In this document: positions 20,395 through 28,333 of the stretch, piece after piece
Numbering within the stretch: the first letter of the stretch is position 1
Layout of the letters: each line of letters opens with the position of its first letter
Source: Pseudomonas paeninsulae
Lineage (GTDB): Bacteria; Pseudomonadota; Gammaproteobacteria; Pseudomonadales; Pseudomonadaceae
Direction of reading: 5' to 3'
Assembly: GCF_035621475.1 (NCBI RefSeq)
Contig: NZ_CP141799.1
Span: forward strand, 1,662,501 to 1,726,500
Length of the DNA stretch: 64,000 nt
The notes under the pieces: generated by a model
Databases searched by the model: none
The model's input: only the letters and a program-made list of their open reading frames with translations
Told to the model about the DNA's origin: nothing
Position numbers and translations under genes: made by a program

Positions 20395-21657
20395 TTACAG
20401 CACGGACAGCGGGTACTCAACGATGATGCGGAAGTCGTTGGTGTCACGGGAGAAGTTGGTGCGCTGAATAGCGTTGCGTAGGCGGAGGGACAGGTCCTTG
20501 GCGGGACCTTCCTGGATCACGTACTTGGCTTCCATATCCAATTCGTGTTCCTTGCCTTCGCTGAGGCCTACACCACGGTCAACATTGTCGCCTGTAATGT
20601 AGCGGGTCATGAAGCTCAAGCCCGGTACGCCGTAGGTGGCCATGTTCAGGTCATAACGAGCCTGCCAGGAGCGCTCGTCTTCGCTGTTGAAATCGGATAC
20701 TTGGACGGAGTTAGACAGCCAGATCGTGCCGCCGCCGTCGATGCCGTAGTTGTAGCCATTGTCACCGGAGGAGCGCTGGTGGGCTAGGGTGAGGGTGTGG
20801 GCGCCCATGGAGTAGGCTGCTGCCAGGCTCCAGATCTTGTTGTCGGATGCACCGGACAGAGCACGACCGTCGTCCGTGGTTTTGTAGCCGTTGAAGTCGA
20901 AGTTCAGAGCCTGCTCGTCAGTGATAGGCAGGTTGTAGTTCAAATTGACATAGGTCTTTTTGAAGTGATCTTCGATGTCGGAGCGGTGGATGGCGCCGCT
21001 GAAGTTATCGGTGAAGCTGTAGCTGGCGCCGAGGATATTGGCAGATTTTAGGCCAAAGTCGTCACGAGTTGTCTGAGTCTGGCTGCTCATGGCAGTGAAG
21101 CGACCGGCGGTCAGTTCCAGGCCTTCGATTTCGTTGCTGGTCAGCAGGGTGCCGGTAGCGACTTCCGGCAGGATGCGGCTGTCGTCGGTGCTGAACACCG
21201 GGCTGCCAGTCATCTGGTTGCCGTACTTCAGTACGGTGTCGGAGACGCGAAACTTGATGGCGCCGCCTACTTCAGTTTGGGTGTCTTCAGGACGCCCTTC
21301 GCCGTCTGCTGCGAACTGGTCGAAACCGCGAGTGCGGCCGCGACCAGTGTCCAGCTTGATGCTGCTCAAGCTGTGTGCGTCGACGCCCACACCGACGGTG
21401 CCCTGGGTAAAGCCGGACTCAGCCAGCAGGCGAATGCCCAGGCCGAATTCTTCAAAATAGCCAGTTTGTTTGCCGTTTGGAGTCGCGTTCGAGGCACCAT
21501 GGCGGTAGTCACGGTTGTGATACAGCGCACGGTTGAAGATATTGAAAGTGCTGTCTTCAAGAAAACCCTTGGACTCGGATTGACTAGAGGCCACGGCCAT
21601 TTGGGTACTGCCCGCTGCTACTGCGAGGGCGATTACGCTCCACTTCATCACTTGCAT
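20395..21657 (-). CDS. oprD: OprD-family outer-membrane porin
   Basis: 420 aa with a signal peptide (about 23 residues, ending AVASS). An 18-strand OprD-type beta barrel: FLEDSTFNIFNRALYHNRDY at the mature N-terminus, alternating aromatic strands and a terminal strand IIVEYPLSVL. In P. aeruginosa OprD takes up basic amino acids and carbapenems; its location between proS/thioesterase and the HIT-slyX genes matches PAO1 oprD. Start: an ATG at 21657 with AAAGGAG 8 bases upstream. Putative ArgR sites lie about 150-180 bases upstream. Confidence 0.9.
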   Translation of the reverse strand: MQVMKWSVIALAVAAGSTQMAVASSQSESKGFLEDSTFNIFNRALYHNRDYRHGASNATPNGKQTGYFEEFGLGIRLLAESGFTQGTVGVGVDAHSLSSIKLDTGRGRTRGFDQFAADGEGRPEDTQTEVGGAIKFRVSDTVLKYGNQMTGSPVFSTDDSRILPEVATGTLLTSNEIEGLELTAGRFTAMSSQTQTTRDDFGLKSANILGASYSFTDNFSGAIHRSDIEDHFKKTYVNLNYNLPITDEQALNFDFNGYKTTDDGRALSGASDNKIWSLAAAYSMGAHTLTLAHQRSSGDNGYNYGIDGGGTIWLSNSVQVSDFNSEDERSWQARYDLNMATYGVPGLSFMTRYITGDNVDRGVGLSEGKEHELDMEAKYVIQEGPAKDLSLRLRNAIQRTNFSRDTNDFRIIVEYPLSVL

Positions 21658-21805
21658 CGTGATTGCTCCTTTGGTTTAGAAGAGTTGCGCTGTCCAAGTA
21701 ATTGTTATACGGACAGCTCTTTCTTTTTGTGTCGGCGCTAACTTATAGCACGCAGCCAAAGTTGGCGATAGTTGCAATCTATTCCTTGCGCTTTGTTCAC
21801 GGTCA

Positions 21806-21843
21806 TGTCGCAAAAGACGATGAAGCATGTCGCAATTCTGTAG
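21806..21843. promoter_or_regulatory. Tandem CATGTCGCAA repeats, putative ArgR operator for oprD
   Basis: The 10-base sequence catgtcgcaa occurs twice, at 21804-21813 and 21826-21835, 22 bases apart (two helical turns). Each contains TGTCGC, the core of the Pseudomonas ArgR consensus TGTCGC-N8-AA-N5, and oprD is known to be arginine-inducible in P. aeruginosa. The AA positions are imperfect (AT, AG) and the spacing is 22 rather than 21, so this is a candidate only. Confidence 0.45.
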
Positions 21844-22396
21844 ATTTCCGCGTGTATTTTGCAGCGCTGACGAATTCTGCCATTTCGGTTACTTGCACTC
21901 GGGTCTTTTGTTGTGTTGCAGCGTATCTCGAGCGGCGGGAAAGCTTAAAGCAAAAGTCGTGCTCAAATTCTGAATTTTCATCATTGGTTGAGCTATTGCG
22001 GGGCTAGGCTTGTTCTGGCGAGCCTTGTAAAGACTTTGTCGCCAGGTTTCATAGGGGTTGCAGGCACTCCTTGTCGCTTGTGCACGCGGCGAAGGGATGG
22101 CTGGTCTGGCGTCTGTCGCTGTGTGTTTGGCAGCATTCTGCTGGGAAGGGTGAGTTGCAGCGGTAACGCCTGCAGGGCTTTCCATTACGGTAGGAAACAA
22201 ACTGTGCGCAATAATGGTGCGTGCTCTGGTGGCGTGTGCTGCTGTATGGCGAGCTGTGGCGCCTTTGCCGTGATCGAGTGGGCAGGTGAATCTACTGCGG
22301 CTCCCGCGTATCCTGCTGGCCCGTCGCGTAGCATGTCGGGTTTGTGCTTATGGCGCTAAGCTTTGTCTATTCAATGGTCTGGCAGGAGGGTGGCCT
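21844..22396. other. Long intergenic region upstream of the HIT gene
   Basis: The remainder of the 739-base gap between oprD and the HIT gene. No reading frame here has a convincing start, ribosome site or codon use. It is less GC-rich than its surroundings. I see no clear terminator or RNA gene; divergent promoters must lie here, and a small RNA cannot be excluded. Confidence 0.5.
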
Positions 22397-22822
22397 ATGT
22401 TCGTTTTGGATCCGCGTTTGCAGCAGGACACTCTGCCGGTAGGCGATTTCGCGCTGTGCCGTTTATTGTTGATGAATGACGCGCATTACCCCTGGTTTGT
22501 CCTAGTGCCCAGGCGCGAAGAGGTGAGCGAACTGTTTCAGCTCGACGCATTGGATCAACAAGCCTTGTGGCAAGAAGCCACGATGTTGGCAGAAACGCTG
22601 AAGGATGCCTTTGGCGCCGACAAAATGAATGTCGCAACCCTGGGTAATATGGTCAGCCAGCTGCACATGCATGTGATTGTTCGGCGTCGTGATGATGCAG
22701 CCTGGCCAGCGCCGGTGTGGGGTAAGCTGCCTGCGCAGCCGTATAACGATGAACAGGCGCTGGTGATCAAGGACAGGTTGCGTCTGGTGTTGGCTGATAA
22801 TTTCTGTTTTATCGAGGGCTGA
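22397..22822 (+). CDS. HIT-family nucleotide hydrolase/transferase
   Basis: 141 aa HIT protein. The histidine triad is in SQLHMHVIVRRRDD (HxHxH near residue 90), with an N-terminal FVLDPRLQQDTLP region as in Pseudomonas homologues. Likely hydrolyses a nucleoside phosphoramidate or dinucleotide; substrate unknown. Start: an ATG at 22397 following GGAGGG at 22385; upstream in-frame codons to 22286 have no ribosome site. Followed after 3 bases by slyX, so one transcript. Confidence 0.88.
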   Translation: MFVLDPRLQQDTLPVGDFALCRLLLMNDAHYPWFVLVPRREEVSELFQLDALDQQALWQEATMLAETLKDAFGADKMNVATLGNMVSQLHMHVIVRRRDDAAWPAPVWGKLPAQPYNDEQALVIKDRLRLVLADNFCFIEG

Positions 22823-22825
22823 GGG

Positions 22826-23032
22826 ATGGACGCGGAACAGCGAATTACCGATCTGGAAAGCCGGCTGGCTTTTCAGGATGACACCATTCAAACACTCAAT
22901 GATGTGCTGGTGGCGCAGCAGCGGGAAATGGAGCGCTTGCAGTTGCAGGTTGCGGCCTTGGCCAGGCGTCAGGAGGAAGTCGGCGGGCAGCTCGACTCGG
23001 CTGAAGAGGAGGCGCCACCGCCTCACTATTAA
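22826..23032 (+). CDS. slyX: SlyX family protein
   Basis: 68 aa, almost entirely a predicted coiled coil ([37 protein letters not shown]), ending in the PPPHY C-terminus typical of SlyX. Function unknown; a small cytoplasmic coiled-coil protein. It starts 3 bases after the HIT stop, with a GAGGG ribosome site overlapping that stop. Confidence 0.92.
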   Translation: MDAEQRITDLESRLAFQDDTIQTLNDVLVAQQREMERLQLQVAALARRQEEVGGQLDSAEEEAPPPHY

Positions 23033-23183
23033 TTAGTGGTCTGTACGGTTAGTGGGTTAACTCAAAATCGCCGGCTTGAGTCTTGGCTCTGGGAGGCCCG
23101 GCCTCCTGCAAGGTTCCAGACAGGCTTGAGCCGTTGGATAAATGGATTACCCGATCAGGTCACTAGAACCGTCTTATAAACAG

Positions 23184-23209
23184 AAAAGCCCGCATTTTGC
23201 GGGCTTTTT
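23184..23209. terminator. Bidirectional terminator between slyX and the cold-shock gene
   Basis: The hairpin gcccgca-ttt-tgcgggc (23188-23204) is flanked by AAAA on the left and TTTTT on the right and serves both convergent genes. Confidence 0.88.
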
Positions 23210-23223
23210 GCTTTGCGCCGGGA

Positions 23224-23847
23224 TTAGCGGCGGGCGGGGGTGGCGGCAATCACATCTTCCGCTTGCAGGCCCTTGTCGCGTTGCATGACGGAGAACTCGA
23301 CGCGCTGGCCTTCGACCAGTACCCGATGCCCTTCGCCACGAATTGCGCGGAAGTGCACGAAGATGTCGTCACCCGAGTCGCGGGAAATGAAGCCGAAACC
23401 TTTGGATGTATTGAACCACTTAACTGTGCCGGTTTCCCGATCGGTCATGTTATGCGTTGTGGCGGCGGCGTTGTCGCGGACTTTCAGGCGCAGGTTGGTC
23501 GCCAGGTGCAGCAGCACTGCGGCGAGCACGGTGAGTAGGCTGAATAGGGTGGCGGGCAGATCGACAATCGTTGGTAGAGGAGCCAGTAGGATCAAGGCTT
23601 GCAACAATGTGCCCAATACCAGCAAGGCAGAAACCAGGTTTTGCAGTTGATGGCGCAGGTCGGCATGCCAGATAGGCAGTTGGGGTGCCAGGATCAGGTT
23701 AAGTAAGCCGAACAAGGCAAGGCTCAGGGCCTCTGGCTGTTGCAGGAATGGCAGGGTGTCATTGCTGAGGCTTGGCACAAATGACAGCAGCAGGGCGGTG
23801 AAGCCCGCTAGCAGGTGGACGATTTTCAACATATTCAATGAGCTCAT
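23224..23847 (-). CDS. Membrane-anchored cold-shock domain protein
   Basis: 207 aa. The N-terminal part has about four hydrophobic helices (residues 8-26, 41-55, 69-89 and 97-115). A short linker leads to a complete C-terminal cold-shock domain (138-203) with RNP1 KGFGFI (149-154) and RNP2 DIFVHF (161-166), so a single-stranded nucleic-acid binding domain is tethered to the membrane. The gene sits where PAO1 has PA0961. The start could be 23847 or the internal Met at 23832; neither has a strong ribosome site. Confidence 0.85.
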   Translation of the reverse strand: MSSLNMLKIVHLLAGFTALLLSFVPSLSNDTLPFLQQPEALSLALFGLLNLILAPQLPIWHADLRHQLQNLVSALLVLGTLLQALILLAPLPTIVDLPATLFSLLTVLAAVLLHLATNLRLKVRDNAAATTHNMTDRETGTVKWFNTSKGFGFISRDSGDDIFVHFRAIRGEGHRVLVEGQRVEFSVMQRDKGLQAEDVIAATPARR

Positions 23848-24001
23848 TTATTAAAAGGATCGCTAGGAAGAGCCGATTGCACAGGCATTGCCTTGAGTTG
23901 AGGGCGTGGTGGATGCGCACGTAGTCGGCCTATGCGCTGATCCAATGGCTCGGAGCAGCGGCACGGGACGTATTTAACAGCAAAGAGGTGAGCTACTCAA
24001 A

Positions 24002-25069
24002 TCAAGCGCTTAGGGCGCTTTCGCAGCGCTCGGGGTGTACCAGGTTGCGACCGTTGTGTTTGGCTTGGTAAAGCGCGTCATCGGCGCGGGTAAGCAGGCT
24101 TTCCAGATCATCGCCGGGTTTGGCCAGGGCGAAACCGAAGGAGGCGCTGATGCTGTCGAGTACCTGGTCGGAGCGGCGTACTTTTATACGCAGTGACTGG
24201 ATTTTCATGCGCAGGCCTTCGGCGAAGGCGTATGCGCTCTGGGTATCGAAGCATTCGCGAAGAATCACGCAGAACTCTTCGCCGCCGTAGCGTGCAGCGG
24301 TGGCGCGCGGTGGCAGTGCGTCGCGCAGCAGTTGGCCGACATGCTGCAGAACCCGATCACCGAGGGGGTGACCATATTGATCGTTAAACTGTTTGAAATG
24401 GTCTATATCCAGCATCACCAGGGCCACGCCTTGATGTTCACCGGTGAGTGCCTGTTCCATCAGGCGGGTAAAGGCGTGCCGGTTGAATACCTGGGTCAGG
24501 CTGTCGAGAGTTGCCGCGACGTGGGCGCGTTCCAGTTGGCCGCGCAGGTGCTGGATCTCGCTCTGCGCTGCACGTATGCGGTAGAGAAACTTCTCTTGCT
24601 GCTCCTGCATCAGTTGGGTGCTTTGTTGCAGGTCGTTCAATACGTTGGGCAGGTCATCGATGATCGGTTCTTGCAGTGCGGCGAGGCCCTGTTCTAGGCT
24701 GGCTTGATAGTTGTGACTACCAACCACGCTGCGTGAGACGTCGTCTTCGATGCCATCAACCAGTTCGATGACTTGTTGTTGGCCGGCGCGGGCTTCTTCG
24801 AGTTCGTGGCGAATGATGTAGTCGTGGAACAGTTTGACGGCTGCTTCCGCTGGAACGCTGTCGAAGTCTGTGACGATCTTGTCCAAGCGACGATTGAGTT
24901 CCGGCTCCTGGCCTTGGCTGTAGGTATACCAAAGGGCGTAGTGCAGCGGATTGGGTGGTATGCCATGACTCATCATCAACGGTACGGCCTGCTTCAGCAG
25001 GGCGGCCGCCGCGCGCGTGTCTTCGGGGTAACGCTCAAGAATGCTGGGGGTTTTGTTTGGCTTGCTCAT
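24002..25069 (-). CDS. GGDEF diguanylate cyclase without I-site
   Basis: 355 aa, soluble. Residues about 1-115 form a helical N-terminal domain (PLMMSHGIPPNPLHYALWYTY), about 140-185 a coiled coil, and 186-350 a GGDEF domain. The active site is RYGGEEF (GGEEF at 262-266) with LDIDHFKQFND for metal binding, so it should make c-di-GMP from GTP. The inhibitory RxxD site, expected five residues before GGEEF, is PPRA, so product feedback is probably lost. Start: an ATG at 25069; the longer frame beyond it enters the IS element. Its upstream region is now separated from dps by that IS. Confidence 0.92.
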   Translation of the reverse strand: MSKPNKTPSILERYPEDTRAAAALLKQAVPLMMSHGIPPNPLHYALWYTYSQGQEPELNRRLDKIVTDFDSVPAEAAVKLFHDYIIRHELEEARAGQQQVIELVDGIEDDVSRSVVGSHNYQASLEQGLAALQEPIIDDLPNVLNDLQQSTQLMQEQQEKFLYRIRAAQSEIQHLRGQLERAHVAATLDSLTQVFNRHAFTRLMEQALTGEHQGVALVMLDIDHFKQFNDQYGHPLGDRVLQHVGQLLRDALPPRATAARYGGEEFCVILRECFDTQSAYAFAEGLRMKIQSLRIKVRRSDQVLDSISASFGFALAKPGDDLESLLTRADDALYQAKHNGRNLVHPERCESALSA

Positions 25070-25128
25070 GCACGTCACTGTGGCAAGTTGCGGATGGCTG
25101 AAGCATAGAACAAGCACCTGTCTTGCGC

Positions 25129-26702
25129 CTAGCAGCCTGTCGGACTTAATCGCTGTATTCCAGGATAATCCCGGCACCGCCCAGCCGATGCCCCCGTATG
25201 AACCGCTTTCGCCCGATCGACCGCAAGACTGACTACCTGCTCCCGCCATCGCTGGATGACTGGCTGCCAGAAGATCACCTGGCTCGCTTCATTCTCGAAG
25301 CCATCGAACGGCTCGACCTGAGCGCGCTCACCCGCGCCTACGGCGGACGCGGCAGCGCCGCCTACCACCCCGAGGTGCTGCTCAGCCTGCTGGTCTATGG
25401 CTATGCCAGCGGCACCTTTTCCAGCCGTAAGATTGAGCGCGCCACTTACGACTCGCTCGCCTTTCGCTACCTCGCAGCCGGCAGCCACCCCGATCACGAC
25501 ACCCTGGCGAGCTTCCGCCGGCGCTTCCTCGACGAGTTGGCCGACATCTTCCTCCAGGTGCTGGCGCTGGCGGGGGAAATGAAGCTGCTCAAGCTCGGCA
25601 CCATCAGCCTCGACGGCACCAAGTTGCATGCCAACGCCTCACGCCATAGCGCACTTTCCTATGGCCATATCCAGGCACTCGAACGCCAGCTCAAGACCGA
25701 AGTGCAGGAGCTCCTGGCGCTGGCAGAAAGCGCCGACCAGACAGAACGCCCCGATGGCATCGACCTGCCGGACGAGATTAAACGCCGGCAAGATCGATTG
25801 GTCGCCATGGACGCGGCGAAGGCCAAGATCGAGGCGCGCGCCCGCGTGCGCTTCGAGCAGGATCAGGCCGTCTACCAGGAAAAACTCGCCAAGCGTGCGG
25901 CACGCACGGCAGAAACTGGCAAGAAGCCCGGCGGCAAGCCGCCAAAAGCACCGGTGGAAGGGCCTGCGGCGCACGACCAAATCAACCTCACCGACGAAGA
26001 CTCGCGCATCATGCGGGTGGCCGGCGGCGGCTTCGAACAGTGCTACAACGCCCAGGCGGCGGTGGATACCGACACGCTGCTGGTGGTGGCGCAGGGCCTC
26101 ACCCAGTCGGGCAACGACAAGCAACAAGTTGTCCCCATGCTGGCCGAGCTCAAGGCACTGCCGGCCTCGTTGGGCCAGGTGCAGGCGCTGCTCGGGGACT
26201 GTGGCTACAGCAGCGAAAGCAACATCGCCGCCTGCGAAGCGGCCGAAATCGAACCCTACCTGGCGGTGGCGCGCGAAGACCACCACCCCGGCTGGCGAGC
26301 GCGCTTCGCGGAACCGGCACCGCTCGACATCGACGCCACGGCCCAGCAACGCATGGCGCACAAGCTCAAGGCTCAGCCGGGGCGCCGCCTCTATGCGCTG
26401 CGCAAACAGACGGTGGAGCCGGTGTTCGGCATCATCAAGTCGGTGATGGGTTTTCGTCAGTTTCTGCTGCGAGGCAAGGGCAAGGTGAGCGGGGAATGGC
26501 GCCTGGTTTGTCTGGCCTGGAATTTGAAACGCATGGCCGTTTTGCGCCACAAATCCGTCCACTGCGGGTAAGAATGGACTAAACCCGTTCGATCCCAGGA
26601 AGTCCGGGGCAAGAATGCCTGAAAATACCTAAATACTGAGGCAAGTTTCTTCGCCTCACTATTGATGCCCCGCTCATGAATTCAAGTCCGACAGGCTGCT
26701 AG
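25129..26702. mobile_element. IS1182-type insertion sequence, 1566 bp, with CTAG target duplication
   Basis: The element spans 25133-26698. Perfect 15-base terminal inverted repeats lie at 25133-25147 (cagcctgtcggactt) and 26684-26698. It is flanked by CTAG on both sides (25129-25132 and 26699-26702). The outer flanks are also symmetric: TGCGC on the left and GCGCA on the right, so removing the element and one CTAG restores the 14-base perfect palindrome tgcgcctaggcgca. One intact transposase gene fills it. It looks recent, with no decay. Confidence 0.92.
25198..26571 (+). CDS. IS1182-family transposase
   Basis: 457 aa. N-terminal DUF772-type domain (FRPIDRKTDYLLPPSLDDWLPEDHLARF; YHPEVLLSLLVYGYASG). 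DDE-type catalytic residues are likely the Asp in ISLDGTKLHAN, the Asp in LLGDCGYSSESNI, and the Glu in QTVEPVFGIIKSVMGFRQFLLRG. The middle (about residues 175-260) is a charged insertion with a Lys/Pro-rich segment. Undamaged, so probably active. It starts 51 bases inside the left inverted repeat, opposite in direction to the neighbouring dps and diguanylate cyclase genes. Confidence 0.93.
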   Translation: MNRFRPIDRKTDYLLPPSLDDWLPEDHLARFILEAIERLDLSALTRAYGGRGSAAYHPEVLLSLLVYGYASGTFSSRKIERATYDSLAFRYLAAGSHPDHDTLASFRRRFLDELADIFLQVLALAGEMKLLKLGTISLDGTKLHANASRHSALSYGHIQALERQLKTEVQELLALAESADQTERPDGIDLPDEIKRRQDRLVAMDAAKAKIEARARVRFEQDQAVYQEKLAKRAARTAETGKKPGGKPPKAPVEGPAAHDQINLTDEDSRIMRVAGGGFEQCYNAQAAVDTDTLLVVAQGLTQSGNDKQQVVPMLAELKALPASLGQVQALLGDCGYSSESNIAACEAAEIEPYLAVAREDHHPGWRARFAEPAPLDIDATAQQRMAHKLKAQPGRRLYALRKQTVEPVFGIIKSVMGFRQFLLRGKGKVSGEWRLVCLAWNLKRMAVLRHKSVHCG

Positions 26703-26811
26703 GCGCATTTCGGCCCAGGGCGATCCTGTTGCAAGTTCCAGGCAAAGACCGAGAGTGGTCTTTACCTGTTTGTTGTTTCAATCAGTAAAGGCGCTTTGGA
26801 TCCGGAGGCCG

Positions 26812-27282
26812 TCAGGCGTCGAGCAGGCTGCGCAGCATCCAGGCGGTTTTTTCATGCACTTGCATGCGCTGGGTCAGCACGTCTGCGGTAGGTTCGTCGC
26901 TGACCTTGTCGAGCAAAGGGAAGATCCCGCGAGCCGTACGGATCACGGCCTCCTGGCCTTGAACCAGTTGTTTGATCATGTCGGTAGCGCTTGGTACGCC
27001 TTCCTCTTCCTTGATTGAGGACAGGCGCGCATAGGCGGCGTAGGTGCCGGGTGCTGGGAAACCCAGAGCGCGGATCCGCTCGGCGATCTGATCGACGGCC
27101 AGTGCCAGTTCGGTGTATTGCCCTTCGAACATCAGGTGAAGGGTGTTGAACATCGGGCCGGTGACGTTCCAGTGGAAGTTGTGGGTTTTCAAATACAGGG
27201 TGTAAGTGTCGGCGAGTAGGCGAGACAGGCCTTCAGCGATGGCGGCGCGATCCTGCTCAGCGATTCCGATATTGATTTCCAT
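26812..27282 (-). CDS. dps: Dps-like ferritin, DNA-protecting protein
   Basis: 156 aa ferritin-like protein. Ferroxidase-site segment [26 protein letters not shown] (about residues 34-60) and the long helices following fit Dps, which stores iron using peroxide and protects DNA in stress. Start: an ATG at 27282 with AAGGAG upstream; the frame beyond it to 27345 lacks family similarity. The IS element sits 110 bases downstream of the stop, so coding and promoter are intact. Confidence 0.93.
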   Translation of the reverse strand: MEINIGIAEQDRAAIAEGLSRLLADTYTLYLKTHNFHWNVTGPMFNTLHLMFEGQYTELALAVDQIAERIRALGFPAPGTYAAYARLSSIKEEEGVPSATDMIKQLVQGQEAVIRTARGIFPLLDKVSDEPTADVLTQRMQVHEKTAWMLRSLLDA

Positions 27283-27415
27283 ACCATTTCTCCTTTCAGG
27301 TGGCTCGGAGCTTGTCTGGCTCCGCGATGGGGCAGAGCCTAGCATGGGCTCTGCAGGCTTGATCTTGGCTTATGTCAATAAGCGCCATTGTCTGAGGCTA
27401 TGGGGCGTGTGGGGT

Positions 27416-28234
27416 TCAACGCTTGCGTATTAGCCTGGCCAGCAGCCTGGGGTAGGCGCTCGGCAGCAGGCGTTGAATCCAGTCGAGGAGGCGGGCGTCG
27501 TTGCCGATGAGGATGCGTGGGCGTTTGCCTTTGATTCCTTCGACGATGACTCTGGCGGCCTGTTCCGCGGTGGTGTGGGCCAGCGTGTCGAAGTCTGCAG
27601 CTGCCCGACTGGCGTCGCATTGGCCGTTGATGCCCTGGTAAAAGCGCGCCGAGCGGGCGATGTCGGTTTTGATCCCGCCAGGGTGAACGCAACTGACCTG
27701 CACGTTGCTGCTGTGCAGTTCCTGGCGCAAGGCTTCGGTAAAGCCGCGGACGGCAAACTTGCTGGCGTTATATGCCCCCTGTGAGGGCATGCTGACGATG
27801 CCGAATATGCTGGAAACATTGACGATGTGGCCTGCGTTGTTTTTCAGCAGGTGCGGCAGAAAGGCTTTGGTGCCGTGCACGACGCCCCAGAAATTGATGC
27901 CCATTATCCATTCGAAGTCCTCATAGCTCAGGTTCGCAATGGTTTGTGACACGGCCACGCCGGCGTTGTTGATGATCAGGTGGGCGTTGCCGTGGTGGGC
28001 CAGTACGGCGTCGGCAAAGGCGAAGACGGATGCGCGATCGGCTACATCGAGGACGTGGCTGCTGACCTGGCGGTCTTGCTGGCGCAAGGTGCTAGCGATG
28101 CTTTCCAGGTTGGCGGCATTTATGTCGGCCAGTGCCAGATGGCAGCCTTGCTTGGCCAGTAGTTCGGCGAGGGCGCGGCCAATACCTGAACCTGCGCCGG
28201 TTATTACGGCTACCTTGCCTGCAAGCGATTGCAT
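27416..28234 (-). CDS. Short-chain dehydrogenase/reductase
   Basis: 272 aa classical SDR. NAD(P)-binding TGAGSGIG near residue 14, NNAG at about 91, catalytic Ser in IVNVSSIFG and YNASK (YxxxK) near residue 157. Substrate unknown. The C-terminal basic tail (LLARLIRKR) resembles SDRs acting on lipids, but that is weak. Not in this place in PAO1, where dps and aspS are adjacent as I recall. Confidence 0.9.
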   Translation of the reverse strand: MQSLAGKVAVITGAGSGIGRALAELLAKQGCHLALADINAANLESIASTLRQQDRQVSSHVLDVADRASVFAFADAVLAHHGNAHLIINNAGVAVSQTIANLSYEDFEWIMGINFWGVVHGTKAFLPHLLKNNAGHIVNVSSIFGIVSMPSQGAYNASKFAVRGFTEALRQELHSSNVQVSCVHPGGIKTDIARSARFYQGINGQCDASRAAADFDTLAHTTAEQAARVIVEGIKGKRPRILIGNDARLLDWIQRLLPSAYPRLLARLIRKR

Positions 28235-28333
28235 ATAACTCCCTGAGTCGAGCTTGCGCTCTGCTATCTGTGTGAGTGGTGCAGTGACTGTGCTGGCGAG
28301 CTTAGGCAGGCGTACTGGTCTGGCGCAAGGGAC

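Noticed and set aside
21702..22007. 101-codon open frame upstream of the HIT gene
   Set aside because: No ribosome site, atypical residues and codon use; it overlaps the probable oprD control region.
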